In this document: piece after piece, positions 21,791-34,070 of the stretch | How positions within the stretch are numbered: the first letter of the stretch is position 1 | How the letters are laid out: each line of letters begins with the position of its first letter | Assembly: GCA_019828545.1 (NCBI GenBank) | Contig: JACVRA010000248.1 | Coordinates: 288,296-352,295, forward strand | From: Paracamarosporium sp. OC-R06-R3 | Lineage: Eukaryota; Ascomycota; Dothideomycetes; Pleosporales; Didymosphaeriaceae | Direction of reading: 5' to 3' | DNA: 64,000 nt | Translations under genes and position numbers: made by a program | The notes under the pieces: model-generated | Told to the model about the DNA's origin: nothing | Database searches by the model: none | What the model saw: only the letters and a program-made list of their open reading frames with translations

Positions 21791-22899
21791 GCACCTCCTT
21801 GGGAAATTGATACAAGCATCATCAACTCTTCATTTACGATCGAGCATTCCATTTAGCACATCCACATGTCAAGGAGTCAGAAGTGAGCTAATTGTAAAAT
21901 GTGAAGCATGGCACTGTCTCCATTACAGAAGGATCTCCACATACTGAAGGGAATGTTGTGTGACAGCTTTGATTTGCCACGCGAACGTCGGATACTAAGG
22001 GACTTTACTAATAGATTGTACCAGAGAACAACACCAGAGGATATCGACTAACTCTGCGTTAAACGCGGTGAGGTGCTCGGCATAGGCAATCAATTGTATG
22101 ACGGGCAGACCGCTTCAAACGCCCTGACTGTACTTGTTGGCTCGGGTGCCCACTTGTGGAGGCAGTTCCATTCAACGCCTGGCACTATACGCGTGGTTGC
22201 GCTGACATCCAAAGTTATACCCCTGAAGTCGAGCCATCGCGTAGCAGTAGACGTCCGCTGCGGTCGTGTATAGCTCGTCCAACTTAAAGAGTGTTCAACA
22301 CAGAAAAACCGCTTTTCGAAGCCGAAATTGAGGACATGCTGAACGTTTGCTTGTTTATCGGTAGTATCAATGATAAGAATTGACCAAGTAGATCAGACAA
22401 CCGCTGCGCCTACGCTCCGCCACCTACACATCGAAGCTGGCACTCAATCTGCCTGCGGTACACACGGACATGTCTACTAACCCGTATATTATCCCGCACA
22501 TGCATACACGCATATTCGTAGAAGTCTTCTCATAGGCTGTCGACATCAGCTGATGCAGAATCGTGTTTGAGGTTGTCGGCCCCCAACAGACCTCACGGAT
22601 CTCTCAGTGAGCTAAAATTAATTACACACATCCGCTCAATTTACCCTCCTTCCCTTCTAAGCCTGCGGTTCATCTTTTCGGAGCTAGCGCCGAAACCCAA
22701 TGGAAACATGTGGTGTTCTTGCGCGGCGAAGCGAGCCGCTTTGCGGCACAGCACCACCCAGCCTCGTTTGGCGGGACTTTCATATCCAAGAGGACCACGA
22801 TTGAAATGTATATGTATAGATCTTACTCTGTGAACTACTTCAGATATTAAGTTTCACTTCGCGCAATATAACTTGGGAGTTACGGACGTCATTTCCACC
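21791..22899. other. intergenic, no gene recognised
   Basis: No supported coding region. Small frames at 22073 and 22567 have no motif. The right end is the presumed promoter of the GIY-YIG gene. Confidence 0.4.
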
Positions 22900-24537
22900 A
22901 TGGCCTTCCAGCCATCACTATCACCATCAGTTTTTCCAACCCCCCAGCGGCGCTTTCAACATGATCTTTCCCCACCGCCCGAATACATCATACCTGGCAT
23001 GCAAAAAGCTGCTGCTTCATCTGCAAGTGAAATCTCAGTTCCGACACGTCCCGAATCGCGACACACAGGGGCGGAAAGCACGCTAACTCCCGTTCGACGG
23101 AGCCTTGGAAAGAGACCACGATCAGAATTATCCAAAACATACAATGAACGGCGCCCTTCACTCAGCAAGAAAACTCGATCTGCCCCCAATAGCACTTCGA
23201 AGGTTAGAACAAATGTTTCAAATGATGACTCCATTCAAACACCAAACTCACAGAAAGACAAAGTCACTCCGTGTGGCAAGGAATACAGCTACCTAAACTC
23301 GCAGAAGAAACACGAAAATAGTTGTGATAAGTGTCGAGCTATCAACTTGAAGAAGACACAAACACAGGAGATTTGCGAGACCGCATTGGACTCAAAGCGG
23401 CAAATCTCTCCAGAGTTGGAAGCGACATGTGCAACCGAGGTACCGGGTGAACAGGAGGAAGTAATAGCCGACGCAAGACTCCAAGTGGATCGTGAAGCGC
23501 CCGAAGAACTCGGATTAGGCCGTGACCGGGTGTCATCCCTCCATAGGACTGATAACTCAACTCACTCAGATCTTGGGCTCCAAACACCAAATCGTAACGA
23601 ATACGACGGAAGCCACGTGTGTGGAACGACAGATAAGACATCGAGCGTGAAAACGCCACGCAGCACAGAAAAGGGCTTGCCAAAAGCCAACGGAGACGAT
23701 GGCCCGGACATAGTTTACGCAACGACACTCGGTTTGGAAGACGGAACGAACCCAGAAGGGGCACTACCAGTTAAATCCGCTGGATCTGAAATAAAGGCCA
23801 CGGAACTCCACGACAAAGTGCGAACGACGCTTGAAAGGGGGCTTACGCCGGGCGATCAGGAGGGTTACATCTACATATTCTCTGATCCAAAGCGACCCGA
23901 ACGTCACAAAATCGGAAGATCCAAACAACCAACCAGTCGTGGGCAACAGTTAAAATACCAATGTGGTCTCAATCTGAAACTAATTGACAAGGTACGAGTG
24001 ACCTACTATGTCCGAACCGAACGCCTCATTCAAACATATCTCTGGGATCTTTGTCGGCCATACGATTGCAGTGTGTGTGGCGCAAGCCACGGAGAGTGGT
24101 TCGAAATCACAAATGAATCTGCTCAAGCAGCTATGAAGCTATGGGCCGATTTCGTGGTCCAGGAAAACCCTTATGACGCAGAAACCCGGCAGCTACAACC
24201 ATTCATGAAGGACTTGATCGAGAGACGAGATCGTCTTTCCGCGGACGCGGATAGCGAAATCGAGGTGATCCGAGAACATTGGAATCAAATTCTGTCGCTA
24301 ACTTTTCTTGATCGCTTTCGATTCAAGTTCGTTGGTGTATGGCACTTGTTTTGGAAGTTCTACTGGCCGGTCAACACAATGCTTGCGTGGACAGTGGCAT
24401 TTGTTGTTTCCCACCACCCTGTCACTTTCATGTTCCTGGCTGTGTCCGTCATTGGCACCTTCATCAGCATATCTGATGAACGTCATCGCTTACGAAGTTC
24501 TTCGATGAGCTCGAAGAAGAAGAAGAAGTCGGCATAA
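22900..24537 (+). CDS. membrane-anchored T5orf172 / GIY-YIG domain protein
   Basis: A single-exon 545-residue protein. I chose the ATG at 22900 because its context (ACCATGG) is strong; the frame is open nine codons further up but without an ATG. Residues 1-320 are disordered and S/T/P-rich, with a C-H-C-C cluster at about 124-145 (PCGKEYSYLN then KHENSCDKC). Residues 321-430 form a T5orf172 (MUG113-like) GIY-YIG-type domain: GYIYIFSD, HKIGRS, then CSVCGASHGEWFEI with the conserved Glu-Trp-Phe. Two hydrophobic helices at about 475-525 (TMLAWTVAFVV; VTFMFLAVSVIGTFI) and a lysine-rich tail end the protein. GIY-YIG folds cut DNA in bacteria and phages; the function of fungal T5orf172 proteins is little known, and a membrane anchor is unusual for a nuclease. 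Confidence 0.8.
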   Translation: MAFQPSLSPSVFPTPQRRFQHDLSPPPEYIIPGMQKAAASSASEISVPTRPESRHTGAESTLTPVRRSLGKRPRSELSKTYNERRPSLSKKTRSAPNSTSKVRTNVSNDDSIQTPNSQKDKVTPCGKEYSYLNSQKKHENSCDKCRAINLKKTQTQEICETALDSKRQISPELEATCATEVPGEQEEVIADARLQVDREAPEELGLGRDRVSSLHRTDNSTHSDLGLQTPNRNEYDGSHVCGTTDKTSSVKTPRSTEKGLPKANGDDGPDIVYATTLGLEDGTNPEGALPVKSAGSEIKATELHDKVRTTLERGLTPGDQEGYIYIFSDPKRPERHKIGRSKQPTSRGQQLKYQCGLNLKLIDKVRVTYYVRTERLIQTYLWDLCRPYDCSVCGASHGEWFEITNESAQAAMKLWADFVVQENPYDAETRQLQPFMKDLIERRDRLSADADSEIEVIREHWNQILSLTFLDRFRFKFVGVWHLFWKFYWPVNTMLAWTVAFVVSHHPVTFMFLAVSVIGTFISISDERHRLRSSSMSSKKKKKSA

Positions 24538-25506
24538 GAAGGGCGTTGATCTCCTTGTATGAATCGTATTGTACTTTTACAGTAGTCTAAGTTCGAAGAC
24601 CAGTGTTGCTGGTGGTGTGGGGCGGAAGCTTGGCTCGTTCCATTGAGTGTACGATAAATAGAATTTTCAAGCAATGTGCGAGCGTTGTAGCATACATCGC
24701 GATTAGACCAGCTTCTCTTCAAGCACCGTGTTTCGAATTTGAAGACAGAGTGAGATGGTTATGAGGGAAAGCAACGGCAATAAGTGTTAGTGCCAAATCT
24801 TATCATTTGTTCGCTCCTGTGCTTGAAGGAGTGTAAAATTACATGCCATTAATACTCTCATCGGAAGCAGTTACGATCTCTGCCAAACCGGCCAAACCGG
24901 CCAAACCGGCCTTAAAAACGGTTTATACCCAGCTAGAAATACCAGTGAGTGTCACCCACCAACACCACTTACTATACAGCACAGTACCCAAGTGTTTTTG
25001 TGGTCGTTTTAACACTATCACTATGGCACAAATCCGTAACTAACACCCCAAGCGTGGCCGAACCGGAGCTCATGTTAGATCTATAGAATTTCGTCGACGA
25101 TGCAAGCGTTGCGAGGAAGATGTTGTCAACGAGGAACTTTACAGAAAGGTACAAAACGAATGTATATCGGTTGCAAGGCACAAGCTACAGATAGTTTACC
25201 GTCTACGGTACATTGTAGACTGTTTCCATATGACACAGAGACATCTCTACCAACAACTTCCATTCGTGTAACAGACCTATTACAGAGATCGCCAGGGCAA
25301 CAAACAGGTAATATATAATTGCACGACAACACTGCACACATCAACTATAGAGAAAGACAACACATACCATATGCCTCGATGCCATTGAACTAAAATGTCC
25401 GTCCAACGCCGCGATGCCGCTAAATACACACTTTTACAAGCCTCTATATGCGCCAACCTATGCAACGTAAGGGCATTCAGACTCCCGAGCTTACATCGTG
25501 TCTTAC
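24538..25506. other. intergenic between two converging genes
   Basis: This holds the 3' flanks of the GIY-YIG gene and RPA2 and one short tandem repeat. No gene, RNA or transposon motif was recognised; frames on both strands are under 75 codons. Confidence 0.4.
24882..24911. repeat. short tandem repeat, 9-bp unit
   Basis: About 3.3 perfect copies of GCCAAACCG. Confidence 0.9.
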
Positions 25507-28500
25507 TCAGGGCTCAACCTCAAACTTCAACCTGATTCCCATACTAGCCAACTCAACATCGAGGTACTTCAAGACACCTGGTACAGCCACGGTCGTAACG
25601 TCGTCGCCACCTTGGTATCTTAGACCCTGACCATCGGTCCATACATCTGTCTTGGGCGCCGAGCTATCAGCCAGCTTGGCACATCGCCTACAGCGGACCT
25701 GGAAGACCTTGCTGTTCTTCCTCTGGTATTCGTTGACGGTTGGTGTGGTTGAGAGGAAGGAACCGCAGCTGCGGCAAAGGGTCGCCTTGGTGTAGTCGGA
25801 GCAGTTCATCAGACGGTCTTGCAGCAGGAACGCCGTTCCGTGAGCAAGGAGCGAATCGCGCTCCATTTCTCCAACACGGATACCGCCACCCTTCTTACGA
25901 CCCTTGATGGGCTGCCCGGTGTACGAGTTGACCGGACCTGTCGTTCGAACCTGGTACTTGTCGTTAACCATGTGCCTGAGACGCTGGTAGTACACAACAC
26001 CAATGTAGATATCGGCAGCGAGCTCCTCGCCCGTGATGCCGCTGTACATGGGCTCGTTTCCATAGTAGTTGTAGCCAGCCTTCATGAGCTGGTGTCCGAA
26101 GAAGTCGACTGCCGTATTCTGTTCGTCGAAGCGGAAAGGCGTCGAGTCCTGCGCTATGCCGTGCAATGCACCGGCTTTGCCGGCGAGTGATTCAACGAAC
26201 ATACCAATCGTCATTCGCGACGGGAAAGCGTGAGGGTTGATGATAACGTCGGGTTGGATGCCCGATTCTGAGAAAGGCATGTCGATAGCAGGCCATTTCT
26301 GTGAGCAAACACCCTTCTGTCCGTGGCGCGAAGAGAACTTGTCTCCGATGACGGGAGAACGAGGGACGCGAAGCTTGATACTGATTTTCTGGCACGGATC
26401 GGCAGCGGTTTCTGATCCAATGACGCGAACCTCTTCGACGAACGCAAGCTCGTCTTCCTTGTATTTGAAAAACTGCGTCTGGCCATCGAGGTTGACATAG
26501 TCGCCTTGGGTCTGATCGTACGAAACGTTATGCCACGCAGCAAGTACGTCTCCGGACCGCAGCATGGTGCCGACTCTCGGTAGCCCATCATCATCAAGCG
26601 TTTCCCTCCAATTTGCCTTCACAACACCCTCTGGAGCAAATCCAAATAGCCTGTTTACCGTTTTTGCAGATCTCATCTTGCGCTGTCCCTCTGCGAGGTC
26701 GCAGATCTTAGTCTTGTAAATGCTGCCGTGGCCGAATCCACGTTCGTGTGCAGATTTATTTAAAATCATAGCGTCATCCATGTCGTACCCCGTGTATGAA
26801 ATCACAGCCACAATAGCGTTTGTCCCATTAGGGAAGTTGTCAAAGCCATACTCGTTGTGGAGGGGCGGTCGTACGACTGGCGTCTGGCCAGTCTGTAAGC
26901 GGTAGGTCTTATTGTCTGTTCGGTATCGCAGGGCGGTCGCAGGTGTTCCCATCGTTTGTTTTCCCATCTGACATTCTGGGAGCTTTGGTCAGTTTCGGTC
27001 ACTTGATGGTGATACAGAGCTTCAAGGGGGAACTCACGATACATATTTCTCGGCGATTGGTTGAAGTCGGAGAAAGGAGTCATGTTCGCCACGATGGAGA
27101 GGATGTTGGTGGGATCGAATTCGACATGTGTAGAGTCACCGGACACAATCTCGGGATCTGTGCACGCTATCGACATGTAGGGTTGCTCAAACGGACCCAC
27201 GTAATCTAGCTTGTCGAGAGGCAAATACTTGACTGGTCTGTACATCCTTGCTGACTGCGACGACATGAAGATTCCTGGGTATTGTCCGCCGTTGGAATTT
27301 GGAATGTAGCCGATCTCAAGCTCCAGTGGAATATTGTGTGTCCCTTCAACTTTATAGTAGCGGAGGGTGTCTGCAATGACCTTTGCTTGCTTGGGCGAGC
27401 AGAAACCAAGGATGCGGCCATCAAGCTGTACTACCACACTCGCGTCCAGAGAAGCGGATGCTTTACTCGATACGCCCATCTGAGCAACGACCTGAGGGAT
27501 GGCTGACACATCCACACTACTTGTCGCTATCTTGCACTTGTGCGCAAAATGGTTAAGCAGCCCACATGGCGCACCGTCAGGGGTGTGTACAGGACACAAG
27601 AAACCCCAACTTTCTGGGAGCAGTTTGCGTACCGTGGTGGTCTTCATTTGCGCAAAGTAGGCGCCTCGATGCACCATGCGGAAGTGACTGATGAATCGAT
27701 AGAAGTTGAGCTTCTCTGCAACCACACAGAAGCCTGCTGTCTGTTGCAGATCGAGACCCGTAGGACTGACAAGATTTCCAGTCGAGAGGAAGTACTCCAT
27801 TGCTCGACCGACATCTTCTCCTTGGGCCCTTTTCAGTATCTTGCTCATGAAGTCCTTCTGGAACTCTTGGGAGGTAAACGGCTTCCATTCGTTTCTCCGC
27901 CCCCATTCCTGCAATGGAAACCGTATCGAGTTCAGCCACTCGTCCATTTTCTCCTTGATGATCATTCCATAGAGCTGTCCGCCAAGAAGCACTTCCTGGT
28001 TTTGGACTGCATCGGGATTTTCCACCGAGCACTCGCCTTCAGCAAGCGAGTATAGCTTTCGGACCATGAACAGAAGCATCCGGAACTTATCGGCATCGTT
28101 GCGGTCTGTTACGTTGTAGGCACCCAAATGCGGCAAGATGATCTTCCTCAGAAACTCTGTACCCGCTTCTTCGTCGCTAAGGTCATCTGGGATCTGCAAA
28201 ACCACCCTAAACTTTTCACCAAGGTAAGCCCTGGTCATGGCTCGTGAGTGTAACCCATAGACCTTGTAAGTGCGCAAAAGCAATTCCACACGATCGGTCA
28301 CAAACTGCTTCTCCGCTAGCCCCTCCGACTCTGCGGTGCCAACAATGCCTTCAAAAATCTCGCGGTCGTTCGTCTCAACTAAGGCCTTGAGCACCATGAC
28401 TACCGGGATGAGATATTCGGCCTTCCTCCACGAGAACCTAAGGTTGACGTTACCGTCGTTGAGATAGTGGAGTGCATTGGTCTGTGACGTCTGATCGGGA

Positions 28501-29250
28501 CGAACACTGCGAATCTCCACGCCAAGAGTGGTGTAGCCAGGACCACGGTTTGTGTACGAGGGACGCTGGATGGCCATGGGGTAGTTGCGGCGGGGCACGA
28601 TCAGCATACGAATGATTTTCTCGATGCCGTTCACGATGAAGTAGCCGCCGAACTCCTCCGTCTCTTCCTTGGCCTTGTATAACTGCGCGGGGCTCATGTT
28701 CTCGAGGTGGCACCGGTTGGACTGTCACGAGAGCACTTAGCATCTTGGGGGGCCCGAGGGTATGGATGGATCTTACCTTGAGCATAATGGGGACCTGTCC
28801 CAGTTCGCGCACCGTCTCCACCCAGTCTCCGTTGTTGACGCGGTACTGTACGCGCGCTCGAAGCTTGCCACGGTAGCTGACATGACGCTCTCTGCACTCA
28901 GCGGGGAGGATGTTGCGGTTGCTGATGGACACCTTGTTGCTCGGGGGCAGCACCGACTTGTCGAGAAACACGTCCATGATCTTGACGCTCAGGCGGTTGC
29001 GCCGGCCCACGTCCTCGGGCTGCGCGTATGGGTCTCCATCGAGGAAGACCTTTGTGCCAATCTCCTTGATGGCCTCGTCCAGGTGGCCGCCCTTGGAGAA
29101 GATCTGGTTGAACGAGTAGATGTGCGGGTCTACGGCGGCAGCGAGCGTCGGGTAGGCGGTGCGGTCCTTGGGCGGGTTCTGGAAGAGCTTCTGGCGGCGC
29201 GCCGTGTCGAACTCGGTGGACCACTGGGTGCTGGTCGGCGCGGGAGCCAT
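25507..29250 (-). CDS. RPA2: RNA polymerase I second-largest subunit
   Basis: Three exons, read as 29250-28777, 28721-27038 and 26975-25507. The introns are 55 and 62 nt, and the product is 1208 residues, the usual RPA2/RPA135 length. It is the beta-like subunit of nucleolar RNA polymerase I and forms half of the active site for 35S pre-rRNA synthesis. The family signatures are in order: MLIVPRRNYPMAI in the protrusion/lobe region (shared with Pol I homologues), SPRNMYQCQMGKQTMGTP across the second splice junction, GYDMDDAMILN, GDKFSSRHGQKG in the hybrid-binding/active-site region, and a C-terminal zinc site (LCRSCG ... RCRRC). The join at the second intron restores a motif conserved in all Pol beta subunits, confirming the model. 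It diverges from ARL8. Confidence 0.97.
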
Positions 29251-29777
29251 GGCTGCGGGAGCGCGCGTGAGGCGGGCTCGGGGTGCTGCAAAGAGGACTG
29301 CGGGCTCAATTCGGGCGCGTCTGCAGTGTCATGTCCTCGGCGACGTGGGCGGGCGTTGGATGCAGTGCACTGCTCCAGAAAAAAAGTTCAAAAGTTGCAT
29401 AGCTCCGGGCGATACCTCCTCTATCATAAGCGAAGAGGCCCGTGCGCGCTCGCCGCTTCCACCTTGGGTCACACGCCGCTTGGCAGTGGCAGCGGCTCGA
29501 CTGGACGCACAAGTGCTTCTTTCTTGGGTCTCATGGGCGGCACGGCTTCGTCTCTGCTTCTTCACTGCGCGCATGAATTGTTGCGACGCCTGCTGCTGCA
29601 CCGCACTTTGTCATTCTCTATCGTGGACGAGGTCACGTTGCGATCGCCAGACATTGCCCCGCAAGGATTCCTAGTCCTGGTTTCCCACCCAGCGCTCATC
29701 ATCCGTCCTGCACCTGCACCGGTCCGCAGCCAGACAACATCACCTTGCAGCCAAACTCCCCCGGGGACGACAACACC
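29251..29777. promoter_or_regulatory. bidirectional promoter region RPA2 / ARL8
   Basis: These 527 bp lie between two diverging start codons and must contain both promoters. No canonical TATA box was seen. Confidence 0.5.
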
Positions 29778-30867
29778 ATGGCCAGCATCTTCCGCCGCAT
29801 CTATGACTGGCTGCTGCGCCTGTTCTGGTGCGTGTTGCCCTCCATCAGCTTCCACTCCCTCCACTCCTGCCCGCTAGGCATGCGCCATTTGCTCCCTCCC
29901 ATGATCAAATTTCCATCCCCGAAAAAGCAAAAACACCTCAACAAGTCCTTGATCCTCTGCTGACGGGCCTCACTGTGCAGGGCGACCGAGATGGACATCA
30001 CCATGATCGGACTGCAGAACGCAGGCAAGACGTCGCTGCTGCGAGTTCTGGCGGTGAGTCTCTTCCCTTTTCGGAACTGCGCGTGCGACGAGGCCGATGC
30101 TGCGACGAGGCCGAAATGACTGACTGCCATCTAGGGCGGCGAATTCACTGTCGAGTGCGTCAACATGTGCTCACGTAGCGCAAGCCGCCGGCACTGTTTC
30201 GACAGTGTCCGTTTTGGCTGCGTCGCGCAACGATGAGCTCTCTCCCCGCTGGTCCCTGCGCTGATACTTGGCCATAGCTCCATCCCGACCGTGGGCTTCA
30301 ACATGAAGCGCGTCCAGAAAGGCCATGTAACCCTGAAGTGGTAAGTCGTTTCGATATCTGTCCTGGTCACGCACGTCCGTCTCTTGCAGTGCCAAGCCTG
30401 AGCGAACCATCCTTCTGGGATGCAGGATAATCTACCCTGTTGGGAACCTATCTGCTGACCACCCATCGTCGCCTCAGTTGGGATCTTGGAGGCCAGCCTC
30501 GGTTTCGTTCCATGTGGGAGAGGTACTGTCGCGGCGTAAACGCAATGGTGTAAGTCCGTCCGCCCGCGGCAGGTGTGTCGCTCATCGCATCAGGTTCATC
30601 GTCGACTCGGCCGACAGGGAAGCTCTACCGGTAGCACGTGAAGAACTGAAGCTCTTGCTGGAGAAGCCCGCGCTCGAGGGCATCCCCTTGCTAGTCCTCG
30701 GCAACAAGTCCGACCTGCCTAACAAACTTTCCGTGGACGAGCTCATCGACGCCCTGAACTTGAAGGCGGTGTCGCACCGTGAGGTGAGCTGCTACGGCAT
30801 CAGTGCGAAGGAGGAAACCAACCTCGATGCTGTCCTGCAGTGGTTGATCGCTCGCGCAAGCCGATAA
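29778..30867 (+). CDS. ARL8: Arf-like small GTPase Arl8
   Basis: Six exons (29778-29827, 29981-30053, 30135-30154, 30278-30340, 30478-30549, 30594-30867). All five introns are phase-correct and the product is 183 residues. The P-loop is GLQNAGKTS at 27-35, switch I carries IPTVGFNM, switch [21 protein letters not shown], and the base-recognition motif is NKSD. The [15 protein letters not shown] stretch distinguishes Arl8 from Arf1 and Arl1. There is no N-terminal glycine for myristoylation. The amphipathic N-terminal helix ([17 protein letters not shown]) would insert into membrane, as in animal Arl8, which is N-acetylated and sits on lysosomes. In fungi a vacuolar or endosomal role is expected. 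The very short third exon (20 nt) is notable but is supported by the restored protein motif. Confidence 0.93.
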
Positions 30868-32768
30868 GTGTTGTTCGAGGTTTGTTCTGACTGGAACGTG
30901 ACCTGCACGTCTCGGCTCGCGGCCACGTGCCGGCCCGACAAGGCGTTCGATTTGTAGCGGATTGGTGGCTTCATGACTCCTGATGTGCCAGCATTGTTGC
31001 TAATGCGGCCGTCAGCTTTATACGACATACTTAATGATTCTTACGACGTGACGGAAAGAAAGACGGGCAGCTTGATCTGCAGGCTAGCGATGGCCATCTC
31101 GAATTCTCCTGTTGGCACGTTTCCTTGTTTCATAGCATTCTCACTCAATCATGGGTAGCGGTGCGACGCTTCGTTGCGCATGTCTTTGTTTCAGACAGGG
31201 TGGATAGGATTTGGACTATCGGCATATTGTGTATCGTCTGCGTTCCTTGAGCGGTATCATGTCGTTATTAGCAGCAAAAGCGTTGGGACGTTTGGCGATG
31301 ATTGATTTCTAGGTTGCGGTATTGGCCGTGGCAGACATTACATTTGGCGCCTTTTTTTCGAAATATGACGGTAACTTCTTTTCCCGTCTGACGAATTGGA
31401 TTGCTCATGACATGCAGCGAGGCGTGCGCCGTAACCTGTTTTTTTTTCTGAGTGGCCAAGTCATCTCTTCAGACATGCGCCGATTGCCGTAAACCCGACA
31501 GTGGAAGCCCTCTAGACCACAGCGATAGCTCCTCGCATGCTCAAAGCCCGTGCAGTGCCGCAGCCCGTCCGCGCTCGCCGTGGTGTTGACAATAGCCGCC
31601 AAACGAGCCGTGTGTCGCTTGTCCAGGGGAGCGCATCAGGAAGCGCATGACGGTCGCAGTCTACGCGCATACGGCGGGTGCAAGAGCGCAATGGCAGACA
31701 GAGCAAACAGTGCTCCAGCGCAGAACAAAGAGAGCGACAGGACAACAGGAGCGAAGAGCCAACAGGGCCAGCAGCCAGCTCACACGCAGTTATTAGAAGA
31801 AATTCCGCTTCACAACTGAACAACTCATCATACATTAGCGGGTACCAGGGAACACAGCGCGGTTGGGCGCTGATTCGCTGGCACTAGCACTGGCGACGGT
31901 AGACATCCTTGCAGGGCACTGCGAACACCGATTTGTGACGAGGTTGCGCACGGGATTTGGCGGGGCGGTGGGCGTGTGGCGCAGAGGGTCCTGAGGTTCG
32001 TAGGGCTGAGGGCCTGGTTTGTGGGATTGGGACTTGATTTGGATATGATTTGGATTTGAATTTGAGAAGTTGGGTGTGGGCTCTGAACAGACTGTCGGTT
32101 GGGGTTATTTGGAAGAGGCGGGAGAGGCGTGACAGGGCTCTTGGGCGGACAATGTGCGATGACGGGCTGTGTGGGAAAGTCACGGTGTGATGGGTGACGG
32201 AGACGCAAAGTCAGCTTTGGCACGGCGTATGTGCAGAGTCGAGTCTCTGGTGGTGTGTCTCTTGGTCCAGGGGAGGAGAGAGAGTGCCGTGGCCACCTTC
32301 ACCTCTCGTGACCAGGCACGCTTCGTCACTTAGCATGCCCTATACGTCGGGTGGATTATTGCGACCTTTTCACCCTCTCCGTAATAGCCGGCGTGCACTG
32401 TGCTCGGATGCATGATGCAACAGCAGTCCTTGCGTCGACGTGTTGGGCAATGATTCCACATGGGCGACCACGGTGTCCACGGTGAGCACCGCCAGAGTAA
32501 TCCAGCACACCCCGAGTGGGCGTCGTAATGCCTGCGCCATGGTGAGCCGTGGACGTGTGGCCAGCCGAGCTGTTCGCCAACGTGGCCGCTCGATCCGGCC
32601 GCAACCAGACTGGCACGCCACGCCCTTGGCGCCTTGCTCAGCCACAGCCATCCCTGCCTCCGCATACATATCATACCGTCATACCCACGCGTCTCCGCCT
32701 TTGTCCTCCTCCACAACCTGTAACGTCACACTTTCACCTGCTAGCACTTCCAAATTCCCCTAGCTAAG
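30868..32768. other. 1.9-kb gene-free stretch
   Basis: No convincing gene. Several frames of 60-130 codons overlap on both strands around 31.5-32.7 kb, are arginine/proline-rich and lack motifs. CT-rich tracts before 32769 suit the promoter of the next gene. Confidence 0.45.
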
Positions 32769-33558
32769 ATGCCGGCGCTGCTTCCAAGAGACGAATACTA
32801 CACGTACGTATATCCTGCTGCCCTTCCCTCCCCAGTGTCTAGCCACCCCACAGCCCTGCTCCAGTCACGTCACAATTTATATATTACCTTGTGGCCCTAC
32901 TCTGTGTTTCTTCAACCTCTGTCTTAGTCCAACATAGTTCTAATCCAAAATGGCCAGGTGTGTCGATCGCTATACTGGAGATCGGTACTATTGTCGAAGC
33001 GCGTGGTACGACTGGGTCCGCTGGGTCGTCCTCGCCGTTGTCGTCATCGGTTTCTTCCTCCTCTTCGTTCTATGCAGGTGCGTTACCCCCTCTCACAAGG
33101 TCCAAAGTTCGGACACCGTAGCCGAGACTATGCCACACCAGGCTTCAAACTACCGTGTCCAAACTTTCACCATTACAATACCCTCTTAGTATTCCAGCTA
33201 ACATATTCCCAGCTGTATAACCGCCCGTCGTCGCCGTAAGGCTGGTCGCCAACCTTTCTACGGTACAGGCTGGGCCGCGCGCCCTGGCTACGGCCAGGCA
33301 CAACCCTACTACAACAACAACTACCAGCAACCGCCGCCACAGTATTCCGCGCAACCTCAACAAGGCCAGCAATCATACTACGGAGGTGGCGCAAACCAGG
33401 GATACTATGGCAACAACGGACAGAACCCATATCCATACGGTCAGGCCAACGGCGTTGAGCTACAACCACCGCAAGCAGCACATGCGAGGGAAGGAGAGGA
33501 CGTCTACACGCCACCTCCGGGACCGCCACCAAGCAAGGGTGACGGCATCATCAGGTAG
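32769..33558 (+). CDS. Rcr-family membrane protein (Congo red resistance / chitin regulation)
   Basis: Three exons (32769-32803, 32958-33077, 33213-33558), 166 residues. The first intron is 154 nt and the second 135 nt. A short N-terminus (MPALLPRDEYYT) leads to CVDRYTGDRYYC, a single transmembrane helix (WVVLAVVVIGFFLLFVLC) and the basic juxtamembrane ITARRRRKAGRQPFYGTGW, which is the Rcr signature. The rest is Gln/Tyr/Pro-rich and disordered, with PPPGPPP near the end, as in PY-motif-bearing Rcr proteins that work with Rsp5 ubiquitin ligase on cell-surface proteins and chitin deposition. The first exon is only 35 nt; its join is inferred from phase and from the family's tyrosine-rich start. 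The ATG at 32950 is an alternative start. Confidence 0.8.
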
Positions 33559-34070
33559 ATCGACATGCTGGAGATGAGATGAGATGGCATGAAGAGGGGA
33601 CGTGTATTACGATATTATGGTTCAATTCGAGCAACGGAGTTTCAGGTTCGGAATGAGGAATCGGTGTGCGCAATACGTTTTTAGATGGCATTCAAAGCCC
33701 TCACGGTCTTGGTTGGGATTGACTACGATACCTCGATGAGTCCTTGTTCTCTACTGTATAATGCTATTTTCCTATCTTCATGATTGCCTGTGCCTTGTTT
33801 GACGTTCGTGAAGATCGTACATATTTCGATGCCATGCAGATTGCTAATGGGTGGGTACTTTGCTGTTTCGAGTGGATTGACGAATGAGGAAATGCTGCAA
33901 AAGTACGCATATAGTGCCAGTAAGAGTTGCCAATTCTTGGCGACAAAAGAAGGGAGAAAGGGTACTCTGCATCACTGGAGCTTCACAACAACTTCCAGAC
34001 AGGACCCCAATGTTCATGCGTACAAACAGGAACGCCACGCCACCGCTCCTTGAGTTGTGCTAGATCAAAC
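33559..34070. other. 3' flanks of converging genes
   Basis: This lies between the Rcr-family stop and the P450 stop. No feature was recognised. Confidence 0.4.

Noticed and set aside
24843..25043. Small frame with Ala-Lys-Pro repeats
   Set aside because: It is explained by the 9-bp tandem repeat; no further coding signal.
28762..29877. 371-codon plus-strand frame across the RPA2 start
   Set aside because: It runs antisense to RPA2 exon 1, and the ARL8 exons explain the plus strand on its right.
30131..30466. Minus-strand frames inside ARL8 introns
   Set aside because: They are antisense to confirmed exons and introns and carry no motif.
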